Position numbers and translations under genes: made by a program
Assembly: GCA_005888955.1 (NCBI GenBank)
Contig: VBCS01000149.1
Span: 1 to 11,632, forward strand
Origin: Betaproteobacteria bacterium
GTDB lineage: Bacteria > Pseudomonadota > Gammaproteobacteria > Burkholderiales > Casimicrobiaceae
Length of the DNA: 11,632 nt
Reading direction: 5' to 3'
Part shown: piece after piece, positions 1-7,180 of the stretch
How the letters are laid out: each line of letters begins with the position of its first letter
Position numbering within the stretch: position 1 is the first letter of the stretch
Notes under the pieces: model-generated
Told to the model about the DNA's origin: nothing
What the model saw: the letters and a program-made list of their open reading frames with translations, nothing else
Database searches by the model: none

Positions 1-81
1 GTCCAGGTCTATTTTCTTGAGCGCCTGGAAACCGGAAGCGAAGGTCTTGGAGAGATTCGATATGGAGATGATTGCCTGCAT
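1..81 (-). CDS. ABC transporter ATP-binding protein, N-terminal fragment cut by window edge
   Basis: Reading leftward from the ATG at 81-79 gives 27 codons that run off the window. The peptide begins MQAIISISNLSKTFASG and continues FQALKKIDLD. This matches the usual start of ABC ATPases: a first beta strand, the 'L-S-K-x-F' segment with an aromatic A-loop position, then 'AL..ID/NL'. The Walker A motif would follow just outside the window. An in-frame stop lies upstream at 114-112 and there is no other in-frame ATG, so this start is well fixed, although no clear Shine-Dalgarno sequence precedes it. The gene is divergent from the DedA-rhodanese gene. The substrate cannot be judged from this much sequence, and it need not be linked to the binding protein at 4846-5748. 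Confidence 0.75.
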   Translation of the reverse strand, partial: MQAIISISNLSKTFASGFQALKKIDLD

Positions 82-223
82 GGAAGTGCGGGTGGATACT
101 GGCGCGCGATATCATACATGCTCGGATGTCTGCATCGGCCCTTTGCGATGATTGCCGTTAGTCCGGTCATTTCAGAGCCGAAAAGCCGGTGCTAAACCAC
201 CGGCACAGCTACTTCGTGCATCG
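82..223. other. Divergent intergenic region between ABC ATPase and DedA-rhodanese gene
   Basis: This spacer of about 140 bases must hold the promoters of both flanking genes if they are transcribed from here. On the + strand the best hexamer pair I find is TTGCCT (72-77) and GATACT (95-100) with a 17-base spacer, 4/6 matches in each half. It is weak and its -35 overlaps the start of the leftward gene. I see no terminator, RNA gene or clear operator. Confidence 0.3.
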
Positions 224-1183
224 ATGACCAACGACCTCGCGTCCGTCGTCAGTCAGTACGGACTGGCTATCGTCTTCGGCAACGTATTCATCGAGCAGAT
301 CGGGCTTCCGGTACCGGCGATTCCGACACTGGTCGTCGCCGGAGCGCTCGCCGCCGGGGGAAAGCTGTCCGCGGTCGCGGTGTTCGCGATCGCGCTCCTC
401 GCGTGCGTCATCGCCGACGTTGCGTGGTACGTCGCGGGCCGGCATTACGGCAACCGCGTCATGAGGATCCTGTGCGGCATCTCGCTCACGCCCGACTCAT
501 GCGTGAGTCAGGCGCAGACGCGGTTCGAGCTCTGGGGTCGCAATGTGCTCCTCGTTGCGAAGTTTATTCCCGGCGTTGCGTTGCTTGCGCCTCCGCTCGC
601 GGGCGCGACGCGCATCGGCTGGCTGGCGTTCCTCCTCTTCGATACCGCGGGCGGAGCGTTGTGGGTGGCCGCCGGTATGGGCGGCGGGATGCTGCTCGGG
701 TCGCAGATCGAGCGGCTCCTCGAATATCTCCAAAATTACGGCGCCGCGGCAGTCCTTCTCGTCGGCGCCCTGATGGCGGCATACATCGCGTTCAAATGGT
801 GGGAACGGCACCGCTTCTATGCGATGCTCCGCATGGCGCGGATCAGCGTCGACGAGCTGTACCGCCTCATGGACGTGGGAGAGAGTCCGCTCATCGTCGA
901 CGTGCGATCGCCGGTTGCGCGCACGCTCGAGCCGCGGCACATACCCGGCGCGCTGCACTTGCCGCTCCACGGGTTCGAGGAGCACATCAGGGAGCTGCCG
1001 CGCGATCGCGAAATCATTCTCTACTGCTCGTGTCCGAACGAGGCCTCCGCCGCGCAGGTCGCCAAGCTCTTGATGAACAGCGGCTTCTTGCGCGTGCGGC
1101 CGCTGCTCGGCGGACTCGAGGCATGGATTGCGGCCGGCCATCCGGTGGAATCGCTGGCTGCGGACGACCGGGTCGAAGCATGA
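224..1183 (+). CDS. DedA family membrane protein fused to a C-terminal rhodanese domain
   Basis: The protein has 319 residues from the ATG at 224. An upstream in-frame TTG at 152 would add 24 unconvincing residues. Residues 10-190 form a DedA/SNARE-associated (VTT) membrane domain: an amphipathic 'FIEQIGLPVPAIP' entry region, hydrophobic segments near 35-70, 105-125, 132-158 and 172-190, and the family core KFIPG (113-117) followed by AGATR. Residues 205-310 form a rhodanese domain with DVRSP, the HIPGALHLP strand and a catalytic loop YCSCPNEAS, where Cys268 is the likely sulfur-accepting residue. DedA proteins act in the inner membrane and several are lipid (undecaprenyl phosphate or phospholipid) scramblases or transporters. 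The rhodanese part would face the cytoplasm and may handle persulfide or act as a sensor; this joint role is inference. The helicase gene follows after 63 bases. Confidence 0.9.
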   Translation: MTNDLASVVSQYGLAIVFGNVFIEQIGLPVPAIPTLVVAGALAAGGKLSAVAVFAIALLACVIADVAWYVAGRHYGNRVMRILCGISLTPDSCVSQAQTRFELWGRNVLLVAKFIPGVALLAPPLAGATRIGWLAFLLFDTAGGALWVAAGMGGGMLLGSQIERLLEYLQNYGAAAVLLVGALMAAYIAFKWWERHRFYAMLRMARISVDELYRLMDVGESPLIVDVRSPVARTLEPRHIPGALHLPLHGFEEHIRELPRDREIILYCSCPNEASAAQVAKLLMNSGFLRVRPLLGGLEAWIAAGHPVESLAADDRVEA

Positions 1184-1246
1184 TCGCCTCGCGTTGAACG
1201 GCCGGGCGGTGCGGTTTGTGGCCGCGGCCGGAAAGCCTCCGGAACC

Positions 1247-3418
1247 GTGGTAAGCTTCGTCGAACGTTCGTTCGATAAGGCCTTGGCCCGCCGCTCCATG
1301 CTTCGCGAACAGTACGATACCGCCGCGCCGCCTCGGAACAATGCGGCCGCCGAGCACGACTATCTCGACGCCCTCAACGCCGGGCAGCGTCGCGCCGTCG
1401 AACACGGATGCGATGCATCGGATGGCCGCGCGCTCCTGATCGTCGCGGGCGCCGGCTCGGGCAAGACCAACACGCTTGCCTACCGCGTGGGCCATCTGGT
1501 CTGCCGCGGAGCCGATCCGCGGCGCATCCTCCTGCTCACTTTTTCCCGCCGCGCCGCCGCCGAGATGGAGCGGCGCGCCGGTCAGATTCTCCATCGGGTG
1601 CTCGGTGTGCCGAGTGCGGCGCAGTCCGCGGCGCTTCCCTGGTCAGGCACCTTTCACGCGGTCGGTGCGCGTCTGCTGCGCGAGTTTGCGAAGCGGATCG
1701 GTCTCTCCGACTCATTCACGATTCACGATCGAGGCGACGCCGAAGACCTGCTCGCCATCCTCCGGCACGAACTGGGGTTCTCCGCGACCCGGAGCCGCTT
1801 TCCCGGCAAGGCGACGTGCCTCGCGATCTACTCCCGTGCCGTCAACAGTCAGACAGCGCTCGGCGAAGTGCTGGGGAGCGCTTTCCCGTGGTGCGCGCAT
1901 TGGGAAGACGAGTTGCGGAAGCTCTTTGCCGCCTATACGGCAGAGAAGCAGGCGCAGAACGTTCTCGACTATGACGACCTGCTCCTCTATTGGGCGCAGG
2001 CCGCGGCCGACCCGGCGCTGGCCGGCGAGATGGGGGCGCGTTTCGATCACATCTTGGTCGACGAGTATCAGGACACCAATCGACTCCAAGCGCAGATCCT
2101 GCTCGCGCTCAAGCCGGATGGACGGGGCGTGACGGTGGTCGGCGACGATGCGCAGTCGATCTATTCCTTCCGCGCGGCGACGGTGCGCAACATTCTCGAC
2201 TTTCCGGCGCAATTCCCGCAGCCGGCGTGGGTGGTCACGCTCGACCGGAACTACCGGTCGACGCAACCGATACTGGACGCGTCCAACGCGGTAATCGGAC
2301 TTGCGAGCGAGCGCTTCACGAAAAACCTCTGGAGCGAGCGCAAGTCGCTCCAGAAGCCGCAGCTCGTGACGGTCCGCGACGATGCCGATCAGGCGCGCTG
2401 CGTCGCCGAGCGGGTGCTCGAATACCACGAGTCGGGTATCGCGTTGAAATCGCAGGCGGTGCTGTTCAGAAGCTCGAGCCACAGCGCGCAACTCGAGCTC
2501 GAGCTCGCGCGGCGCGGTATTCCCTTCGTCAAATATGGCGGGCTCAAGTTTCTCGAAGCCGCGCACGTGAAGGATGTCCTGTGCGTCTTGCGCTGGGCCG
2601 AGAATCCGCGCAGCCGCATGGCCGGGTTTCGCGTGGCGCGCCTGCTGCCCGGCCTCGGGCCGGCGACCGCGACCCGCTTGCTCGACGCGATGGCCGCGAG
2701 CGCCGAGCCCATCGCAGCTATGCAAGCCTTCGTCATGACTCCTGCGGTCGCCGAAGAGTGGGCGCAATTTCTGCGCGTTTTTCTTTCGCTGCGCGGGGCG
2801 GAGTCCCCGTGGCCGGCCGAGCTGGAGCTCGTCGCGCGGTGGTACGAGCCGCATCTGCAGCGCATCCACGAGGACGCTTTCGTGCGGCAGCGCGACATCG
2901 CGCAACTCCAGCAAATCGCCGCCACGTATCCGTCGCGCGAGCGTTTTCTCACGGAACTCTCCCTCGATCCGCCGGCGGCGACGAGCGACGAAGCCGGCGC
3001 GGCGGGGCGCCACGACGATTACCTCATCCTTTCGACGATTCATTCGGCCAAGGGGCAGGAGTGGAAAACGGTGCACATCCTGAACGTCGTCGACGGCTGC
3101 ATCCCGTCCGACATGGGCACCGGAACGAGCGAAGAGATCGAGGAGGAGCGCCGCCTGCTGTACGTCGCGATGACACGCGCGAAGGACCATCTGCACCTGA
3201 TCGTGCCGCAGCGATTCTACGTGCACGCGCAGGCCGCGCACGGCGACCGGCACGTCTACGCTTCGCGGACGCGCTTCATTCCTGACGCGATCACCGGCAT
3301 CTTCGAATCCTGCGTCTGGCCGCCGGCGGGCGATCGAGGTGAGCGTGGTCCGGAGGAGGCGCCCGACCCGAAGCCGGTCGTCGATATCCCGTCGCGAATT
3401 CGCGCGCTGTGGGGCTGA
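1247..3418 (+). CDS. UvrD/PcrA/Rep-like superfamily 1 DNA helicase
   Basis: This 723-residue ATP-dependent 3'-5' DNA helicase would act in repair or in clearing replication blocks. All SF1A motifs are visible in order: Q motif LNAGQRRAVEHG (43-54), Walker A AGAGSGKT (67-74, Lys73), Ia LLLTFSRRAAAEM, Ib GTFHAVG, motif II VDEYQD (271-276), motif III VVGDDAQSIYSF (297-308), IV LDRNYRST (332-339), V TIHSAKGQEW (597-606) and VI LLYVAMTRAKD (637-647, Arg644). Length is normal for UvrD/PcrA. Motif V reads GQEW instead of the usual GLEF and is followed by VVDGCIPSDMGTG, which marks a subfamily distinct from classical UvrD, Rep and PcrA. The start used here is GTG at 1247. The ATG at 1298 is an equally likely start because neither has a good ribosome binding site. 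The helicase converges on the hydrolase-cyclase gene with a 27-base gap. Confidence 0.92.
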   Translation: MVSFVERSFDKALARRSMLREQYDTAAPPRNNAAAEHDYLDALNAGQRRAVEHGCDASDGRALLIVAGAGSGKTNTLAYRVGHLVCRGADPRRILLLTFSRRAAAEMERRAGQILHRVLGVPSAAQSAALPWSGTFHAVGARLLREFAKRIGLSDSFTIHDRGDAEDLLAILRHELGFSATRSRFPGKATCLAIYSRAVNSQTALGEVLGSAFPWCAHWEDELRKLFAAYTAEKQAQNVLDYDDLLLYWAQAAADPALAGEMGARFDHILVDEYQDTNRLQAQILLALKPDGRGVTVVGDDAQSIYSFRAATVRNILDFPAQFPQPAWVVTLDRNYRSTQPILDASNAVIGLASERFTKNLWSERKSLQKPQLVTVRDDADQARCVAERVLEYHESGIALKSQAVLFRSSSHSAQLELELARRGIPFVKYGGLKFLEAAHVKDVLCVLRWAENPRSRMAGFRVARLLPGLGPATATRLLDAMAASAEPIAAMQAFVMTPAVAEEWAQFLRVFLSLRGAESPWPAELELVARWYEPHLQRIHEDAFVRQRDIAQLQQIAATYPSRERFLTELSLDPPAATSDEAGAAGRHDDYLILSTIHSAKGQEWKTVHILNVVDGCIPSDMGTGTSEEIEEERRLLYVAMTRAKDHLHLIVPQRFYVHAQAAHGDRHVYASRTRFIPDAITGIFESCVWPPAGDRGERGPEEAPDPKPVVDIPSRIRALWG

Positions 3419-3445
3419 GCCGTCTCTAGCCGGATGCGGCCATCG

Positions 3446-4762
3446 TCACCTTGCCACGGCAAACAACCGCCACGGCTCGTCGACGCCTTTCAACTGATGC
3501 ACGCCGCGATCGACCAGCTCCAGCCCTGACCCGGCGACGAGATCGCGCACGGTGCTCGACACGACGACCTCGCCGGCGCCTGCCGTAGCGGCAATCCGCG
3601 CGCCGACGTGCACGGCGATACCTGCGAGCTCGCCGTCGACGCGCTCGCACTCTCCGGTGTGCAGTCCGGCACGGACGTTGAGTCCGAGCTCGCTCACGGC
3701 GTTGACGATGGCAACGGCGCAACGGATCGCGCGGGCCGGCCCGTCGAAGCTCGCAAGGAATCCGTCGCCCGCGGTATTGATCTCCGTGCCGCGAAAGCGC
3801 GCAAGCTCGTGCCGTACCGCCGCATTATGACGCTCGATCAGGTCGCGCCATGTGCGGTCGCCGCGTTCGCGGATCAACTCGGTCGAGCCCACGAGATCGG
3901 TGAACAGCACCGTGGCGAGCACGCGGTCGGACTCGGACAGCTCGCGGCTGCCGGTCAGGAACTCTTGGATCTCGGGCAGGATATCGTTGGCGCCGGCAAA
4001 TAACGCATGATCGATTCCGGGCAGCTCTACGTAGCGGGCTCCGGGTATGTTGCGGGCGAGCCAGCGGGCGTTCTCGACGTTGCACACGCGGTCCCCGACC
4101 CGATGGATGATCAGTGTCGGCACGTGGATCGCACGCGCCACGTGGCGCACGTCGATATTGAAGGCGATGCGCATATAGGCTACCGCGTCTGCCGGCGTCA
4201 TGGCATGTGTCTGCAGCTTGCCCCACAAGGCACGGGTCGCGTCATTGGCGATGCTCGGTGCGATCCAGTCTATGCCTCGGCCGAGACCCCAGCGTTCGGG
4301 CAACTCGCGCATCGACTGCTCAAATTCTTCCGCGGTCGCTTCCCCCCACGGCCAGTCATCGGAGGTACGCTCGCGTACTTCCGCGCCGCAGAGTACCAGA
4401 GCGCGGGTGCGCTCGGGATACGTTGCCGCGAGAAGCATCGACAATGGTCCGCCTTCTGAGGATCCAATCAACGCAGCTTTCTTCGAGCCCACTGCGTCCA
4501 GAACCGCGCGCACATCTTCCATGCGCTCCTCGAGCGTGCCGGCGCGAACCCGATCGGAAAGCCCCATGCCGCGCTTGTCGAAACGGATCAGGCGGGCGAA
4601 CGACGCGAGTTGCTCGCAGAATCGCCGATAGCTGGGGTCCTCCCAGAGCACGTCGAGGTGTGTTACGGCACCACCGGAGAGCACGACGTCGAGTGGTCCA
4701 TCGCCGTGCACCTGATAGGCGATGTGGATGTCGCCGTTCTTGGCGTAGTGCGTGCGAGCCAT
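3446..4762 (-). CDS. Alpha/beta hydrolase fused to a class III nucleotide cyclase domain
   Basis: The protein has 438 residues from the ATG at 4762. A TTG two codons upstream (4768) keeps the frame but is less likely; the residue numbers below count from that TTG, so subtract 2 for the ATG start. Residues 10-272 are an alpha/beta hydrolase: the FDKRGMGLSD segment, nucleophile elbow GSSEGG with Ser104, Asp226 in HRVGDR and His254 in GIDHALF complete a plausible triad. Residues 280-440 are a class III adenylate/guanylate cyclase domain: FTDLVGST (metal Asp291), NTAGDGF (metal Asp335) and VHVGARI (Arg391). The adenine-specifying Lys position is Asn331 and the transition-state Asn position is His387, so the nucleotide product is uncertain. 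The family is common as a soluble signalling enzyme, with the hydrolase part probably acting as a ligand sensor (inference). The gene is monocistronic and its start lies in a hairpin. Confidence 0.92.
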   Translation of the reverse strand: MARTHYAKNGDIHIAYQVHGDGPLDVVLSGGAVTHLDVLWEDPSYRRFCEQLASFARLIRFDKRGMGLSDRVRAGTLEERMEDVRAVLDAVGSKKAALIGSSEGGPLSMLLAATYPERTRALVLCGAEVRERTSDDWPWGEATAEEFEQSMRELPERWGLGRGIDWIAPSIANDATRALWGKLQTHAMTPADAVAYMRIAFNIDVRHVARAIHVPTLIIHRVGDRVCNVENARWLARNIPGARYVELPGIDHALFAGANDILPEIQEFLTGSRELSESDRVLATVLFTDLVGSTELIRERGDRTWRDLIERHNAAVRHELARFRGTEINTAGDGFLASFDGPARAIRCAVAIVNAVSELGLNVRAGLHTGECERVDGELAGIAVHVGARIAATAGAGEVVVSSTVRDLVAGSGLELVDRGVHQLKGVDEPWRLFAVAR

Positions 4763-4786
4763 GCGCAAGCGTGCGACATGGCTCGC
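4754..4786 (-). promoter_or_regulatory. Hairpin enclosing the start codon of the hydrolase-cyclase gene
   Basis: On the leftward transcript the arm GCGAGCCAUG (4786-4777) pairs perfectly with CAUGGCUCGC (4763-4754). Inside it, after one bulged U, CGCA pairs with UGCG around a CGCU tetraloop. That makes 14 base pairs with one bulge. The AUG start codon at 4762-4760 lies in the 3' arm, and no Shine-Dalgarno sequence precedes it. It could mask the start codon in mRNA, or as DNA be a dyad operator bound by a regulator. The pairing is seen directly; the function is inference. Confidence 0.5.
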
Positions 4787-4845
4787 GATTCGTCAACGTG
4801 GGAGCGCCGGCATCCGGTTGAGAGTGAGGAATCTTAAGCCCACCG

Positions 4846-5748
4846 CTATTTATAGTCCTGCGGGTCGCCCGAATCGATCGGCTTGGCGATGACGCGCTTG
4901 AGCTGGTCGCCCATGGGGAAGTTCAGGACCACGTTGCGCGGCGGGATCGGTCGCACGAACCACTTGTCGTAGATGCGTTGAATCTCGCCGGACGCGAATA
5001 CTGCGCGCAGCGCCGCGTCCACCGCCGCTTTGAATTGCGGGTCGTCGCGCCGCATCATCAACGCGTACGGATCGGCGAGCATGCCCTCGATCGAGATCAG
5101 CCGGAAAGCATTCGGTGTTTGCGACGTGGCGGCGAGCCCCGCGAGCAGGATGTCATCCTCGGAGAATGCCGCGACCCGGTCGTTGGTGAGCAGCAGGAAC
5201 GACTCGGCATGATCCTTGCCATTGATCACCGACAGGTCGAGATTCATCTGTTTGCTGAGCGCGGTGATCTTTTGCATCGTGTTCGTGCCGCCGGTCACCG
5301 ACACCGTCTTGCCCTTGAGATCGGCCATCTTCTGAATGCCGCTCGAGGTCTTGGTGATGAACTTGGTGTTGACGATGAACGTCGTCAGGCTGAACGCGAC
5401 CGTTTTCTGGCGCTCGATATTGTTGACGGTCGAGCCGCACTCGAGATCGACGGTTCCGTTGAGGACTAGCGGCACGCGATTAGCCGACGTGACGAGCTGC
5501 TGGCGAACCTTGAGAGCCGGCATCTTCAGCGTCTGCCGCAGGTGATCGACCACCCTCATGCACAGGTCCACCGAATAGCCGATCGACTGTCCGGTGTCAT
5601 CGGCGTAGGAAAAGGGAATCGAAGCGTCGCGTACGCCGAGGACGATCTCGCCTGCGTCGCGCATCTTCTTCACGGTCCCCGTATCCTGCGCGAGGGCCGG
5701 AATCGAAATGGCGAGAAGCGCCATCCACAGCACCGATCGGAATTTCAT
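4846..5748 (-). CDS. GltI-like periplasmic glutamate/aspartate-binding protein of an ABC transporter
   Basis: The protein has 300 residues from the ATG at 5748, which is fixed by an AAGGAGG ribosome binding site five bases upstream. Longer in-frame extensions run back into the aminotransferase gene and are not credible. Residues 1-20 are a signal peptide with cleavage after ALA, giving a mature protein starting QDTG. The rest is a family 3 solute-binding protein (SBP_bac_3). It shares the hallmark stretch of E. coli GltI: a 'SANR.PL..NGT.D.ECGST.NN.ERQK..AFS' pattern at 88-120, DLKGK (143-147), AFSEDDILLAG (194-204), the RRDDPQFK segment (233-240) and DKWF.RPIPP (261-270). It would capture acidic or related amino acids in the periplasm. 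No permease or ATPase genes lie beside it, so it must share a transporter encoded elsewhere. It is the last gene of the leftward regulator-aminotransferase unit. Confidence 0.93.
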   Translation of the reverse strand: MKFRSVLWMALLAISIPALAQDTGTVKKMRDAGEIVLGVRDASIPFSYADDTGQSIGYSVDLCMRVVDHLRQTLKMPALKVRQQLVTSANRVPLVLNGTVDLECGSTVNNIERQKTVAFSLTTFIVNTKFITKTSSGIQKMADLKGKTVSVTGGTNTMQKITALSKQMNLDLSVINGKDHAESFLLLTNDRVAAFSEDDILLAGLAATSQTPNAFRLISIEGMLADPYALMMRRDDPQFKAAVDAALRAVFASGEIQRIYDKWFVRPIPPRNVVLNFPMGDQLKRVIAKPIDSGDPQDYK

Positions 5749-5753
5749 GACAA

Positions 5754-5760
5754 CCTCCTT
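5754..5760 (-). promoter_or_regulatory. Strong Shine-Dalgarno site of the binding-protein gene
   Basis: AAGGAGG on the minus strand, five bases before the ATG at 5748. It is the best ribosome binding site in the window. It decides the start against the longer open frame and fits the high expression expected of a periplasmic binding protein. Confidence 0.8.
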
Positions 5761-5770
5761 GTCGTGTAGC

Positions 5771-5784
5771 GCGCGGATCCGCGC
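5771..5784. repeat. Perfect 14-bp palindrome between aminotransferase and binding-protein genes
   Basis: GCGCGGATCCGCGC reads the same on both strands. It sits in the 61-base gap between the aminotransferase stop and the binding-protein start, about ten bases before the Shine-Dalgarno site. As RNA it could fold only into a 5-bp stem with a GATC loop, and no U-tract follows, so it is not a Rho-independent terminator. An operator, an RNA processing or stabilising site, or chance in GC-rich DNA are all possible. Confidence 0.3.
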
Positions 5785-5809
5785 CGCGCAGGGAAAAATC
5801 GCGGTATCG

Positions 5810-7180
5810 TTATGCGGGTGTTTGCGTAGCCGCTGACAGAGCGGCGTCGATTGCGGCTCCGAGCTTGTCGACGATCTCGTCGATATGCCGCTCCTCGATG
5901 ATGAAAGGCGGTGCAATCAGGACGTGGTCGCCGCTGCGGCCATCGACCGTGCCGCCCATCGGATAGACGAGCAGCCCGCGCTGCATCGCTTCGCTCTTGA
6001 TCCGCGAGTGCAGGCGCGACGCGGGATCGAACGGCGCCTTGCTGGCGCGATCGGCGACCAGCTCGATGCCGCAGAACAGGCCCCGGCCGCGGATGTCGCC
6101 GACGTGGGGATGATCGCCCAAGCGTGTCGCGAGCCGCGCCCTGAGACGCTTGCCCTGCGTGCGCACATTCTCGAGCAGGTTCTGTTCGCGCAGCGTGCGT
6201 TGCACGGCGAGCGCCGCGGCGCAGGCGAGCGGATGCCCCATGTAGGTGTGTCCGTGCATGAACATGCCGCTGCCGCGATCGAAGGCTTCCATGACGCCGG
6301 CCGATGCGAGCACTGCTCCGATGGGCGCGTAACCGCCGCCCAAGCCCTTGGCCAGGACCATCAGATCGGGGGCGATGCCTTCCGCTTCGACGGCGTGCAG
6401 CGTGCCGCAGCGGCCCATGCCGCACATCACCTCGTCGAGGATGAGCAGCACGCCGTGGCGGTCGCAGATTTCGCGGATGCGCTTGAAGTATCCCGGTGCG
6501 GGCTCGACCGCGCCCAGCGTTGCACCGACGACTGTTTCGGCGACGAAGGCGATGACGTTTTCGGGGCCCAGCTCGACGATCTTTGCATCGAGCTCGTCGG
6601 CCATGCGTCGGCCGTAGAGCTCCGATGTCTCGTCCGGCCTCTGGCCGCGATACGCGTAACACGGCGCGATGTGCTGGCTCGGCGCGAGAATCGGCGCGAA
6701 CATTCCACGCCGCCACGCGTTGCCGCCGATGGCCAGCGCACCCAGCGTGTTGCCGTGATAGCTCTGCCACCGGGCGATGAAGTGCCGTCGGTTCGGCTCG
6801 CCGCGCTCGACGAAATACTGTCGCGCCAGCTTGAGCGCTGCCTCGATGCCTTCCGAGCCGCCGGATACGAAGTACACGTGCGACATTTCGCCCGGAGCAT
6901 GGGCGATGAGCTCGTCGCCCAGCGCTTCGGCGGCGTCGGTCGTGAAAAAGCTCGTGTGTGCGTATTCCAGCCGGTCGAGCTGGCCGCGCATCGCCGCCAG
7001 CACGGCGGGATGACTGTGGCCGAGGCACGACACCGCGGCGCCGCTGCTGGCGTCGAGATAGCGGTGCCCGCCCTTGTCGATAAGGTAGACCCCCTCGCCG
7101 CGGACCGCAGTCGGATAATTCTGGCGAAGCGAGCGATGCAGGACATGGCTTGCCGTGCTGCTTTGGAGGGCGTCGTTCAT
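5810..7180 (-). CDS. Class III PLP-dependent aminotransferase (aspartate aminotransferase family fold)
   Basis: The protein has 456 residues, a full-length class III (omega-amino acid) aminotransferase. Visible features are the N-terminal YLIDKGGHRYLD strand (32-43), the phosphate-binding SGGSEG loop (106-111), the SYHGNT motif (140-145) that stacks on the cofactor ring, LILDEVMCGMGR (247-257) with Asp249 binding the pyridine nitrogen, and LAKGLGGGY with Schiff-base Lys278. It transfers an amino group from an amino acid or omega-amino acid to a keto acid in the cytoplasm. The donor cannot be read from sequence; beta-alanine, GABA, taurine-like or diamine substrates are all known in this family. 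Its ATG overlaps the stop of the regulator gene in an ATGA arrangement, so translation was probably coupled. With the downstream GltI-like gene it suggests uptake and catabolism of an amino acid. Confidence 0.92.
   Translation of the reverse strand: MNDALQSSTASHVLHRSLRQNYPTAVRGEGVYLIDKGGHRYLDASSGAAVSCLGHSHPAVLAAMRGQLDRLEYAHTSFFTTDAAEALGDELIAHAPGEMSHVYFVSGGSEGIEAALKLARQYFVERGEPNRRHFIARWQSYHGNTLGALAIGGNAWRRGMFAPILAPSQHIAPCYAYRGQRPDETSELYGRRMADELDAKIVELGPENVIAFVAETVVGATLGAVEPAPGYFKRIREICDRHGVLLILDEVMCGMGRCGTLHAVEAEGIAPDLMVLAKGLGGGYAPIGAVLASAGVMEAFDRGSGMFMHGHTYMGHPLACAAALAVQRTLREQNLLENVRTQGKRLRARLATRLGDHPHVGDIRGRGLFCGIELVADRASKAPFDPASRLHSRIKSEAMQRGLLVYPMGGTVDGRSGDHVLIAPPFIIEERHIDEIVDKLGAAIDAALSAATQTPA

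Noticed and set aside
72..100. Possible sigma-70 promoter TTGCCT-N17-GATACT for the DedA-rhodanese gene
   Set aside because: Only 4/6 matches in each hexamer and it overlaps the start of the divergent gene; too weak to list as a promoter.
1228..1242. Small stem CCGGA-N5-TCCGG before the helicase GTG start
   Set aside because: Only five base pairs in very GC-rich DNA, with no T-tract; expected by chance and not convincing as a terminator or regulator.
497..1594. Leftward open frame of 365 codons across the DedA-rhodanese and helicase genes
   Set aside because: It overlaps two well-supported genes on the other strand, and its composition and lack of any motif mark it as a shadow frame.
2490..2515. 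Short CTCGAG/GAGCTC tandem repeat in the helicase gene
   Set aside because: It simply encodes an alternating Leu-Glu stretch in GC-rich codon usage; no sign of a mobile or regulatory repeat.
1712..3253. Long leftward open frame (513 codons) opposite the helicase gene
   Set aside because: It is antisense to a gene with all helicase motifs, shows Arg/His-rich composition typical of a high-GC shadow frame, and has no recognisable domain.
3419..3445. Possible shared terminator between the helicase and hydrolase-cyclase genes
   Set aside because: The best stem (GCCG/CGGC around GATG) has four pairs and no T-tract on either strand.
5749..5916. Upstream extension of the binding-protein frame by 56 codons
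   Set aside because: The Shine-Dalgarno site and signal peptide fix the start at 5748; the extension lies in the gap and in the aminotransferase gene.
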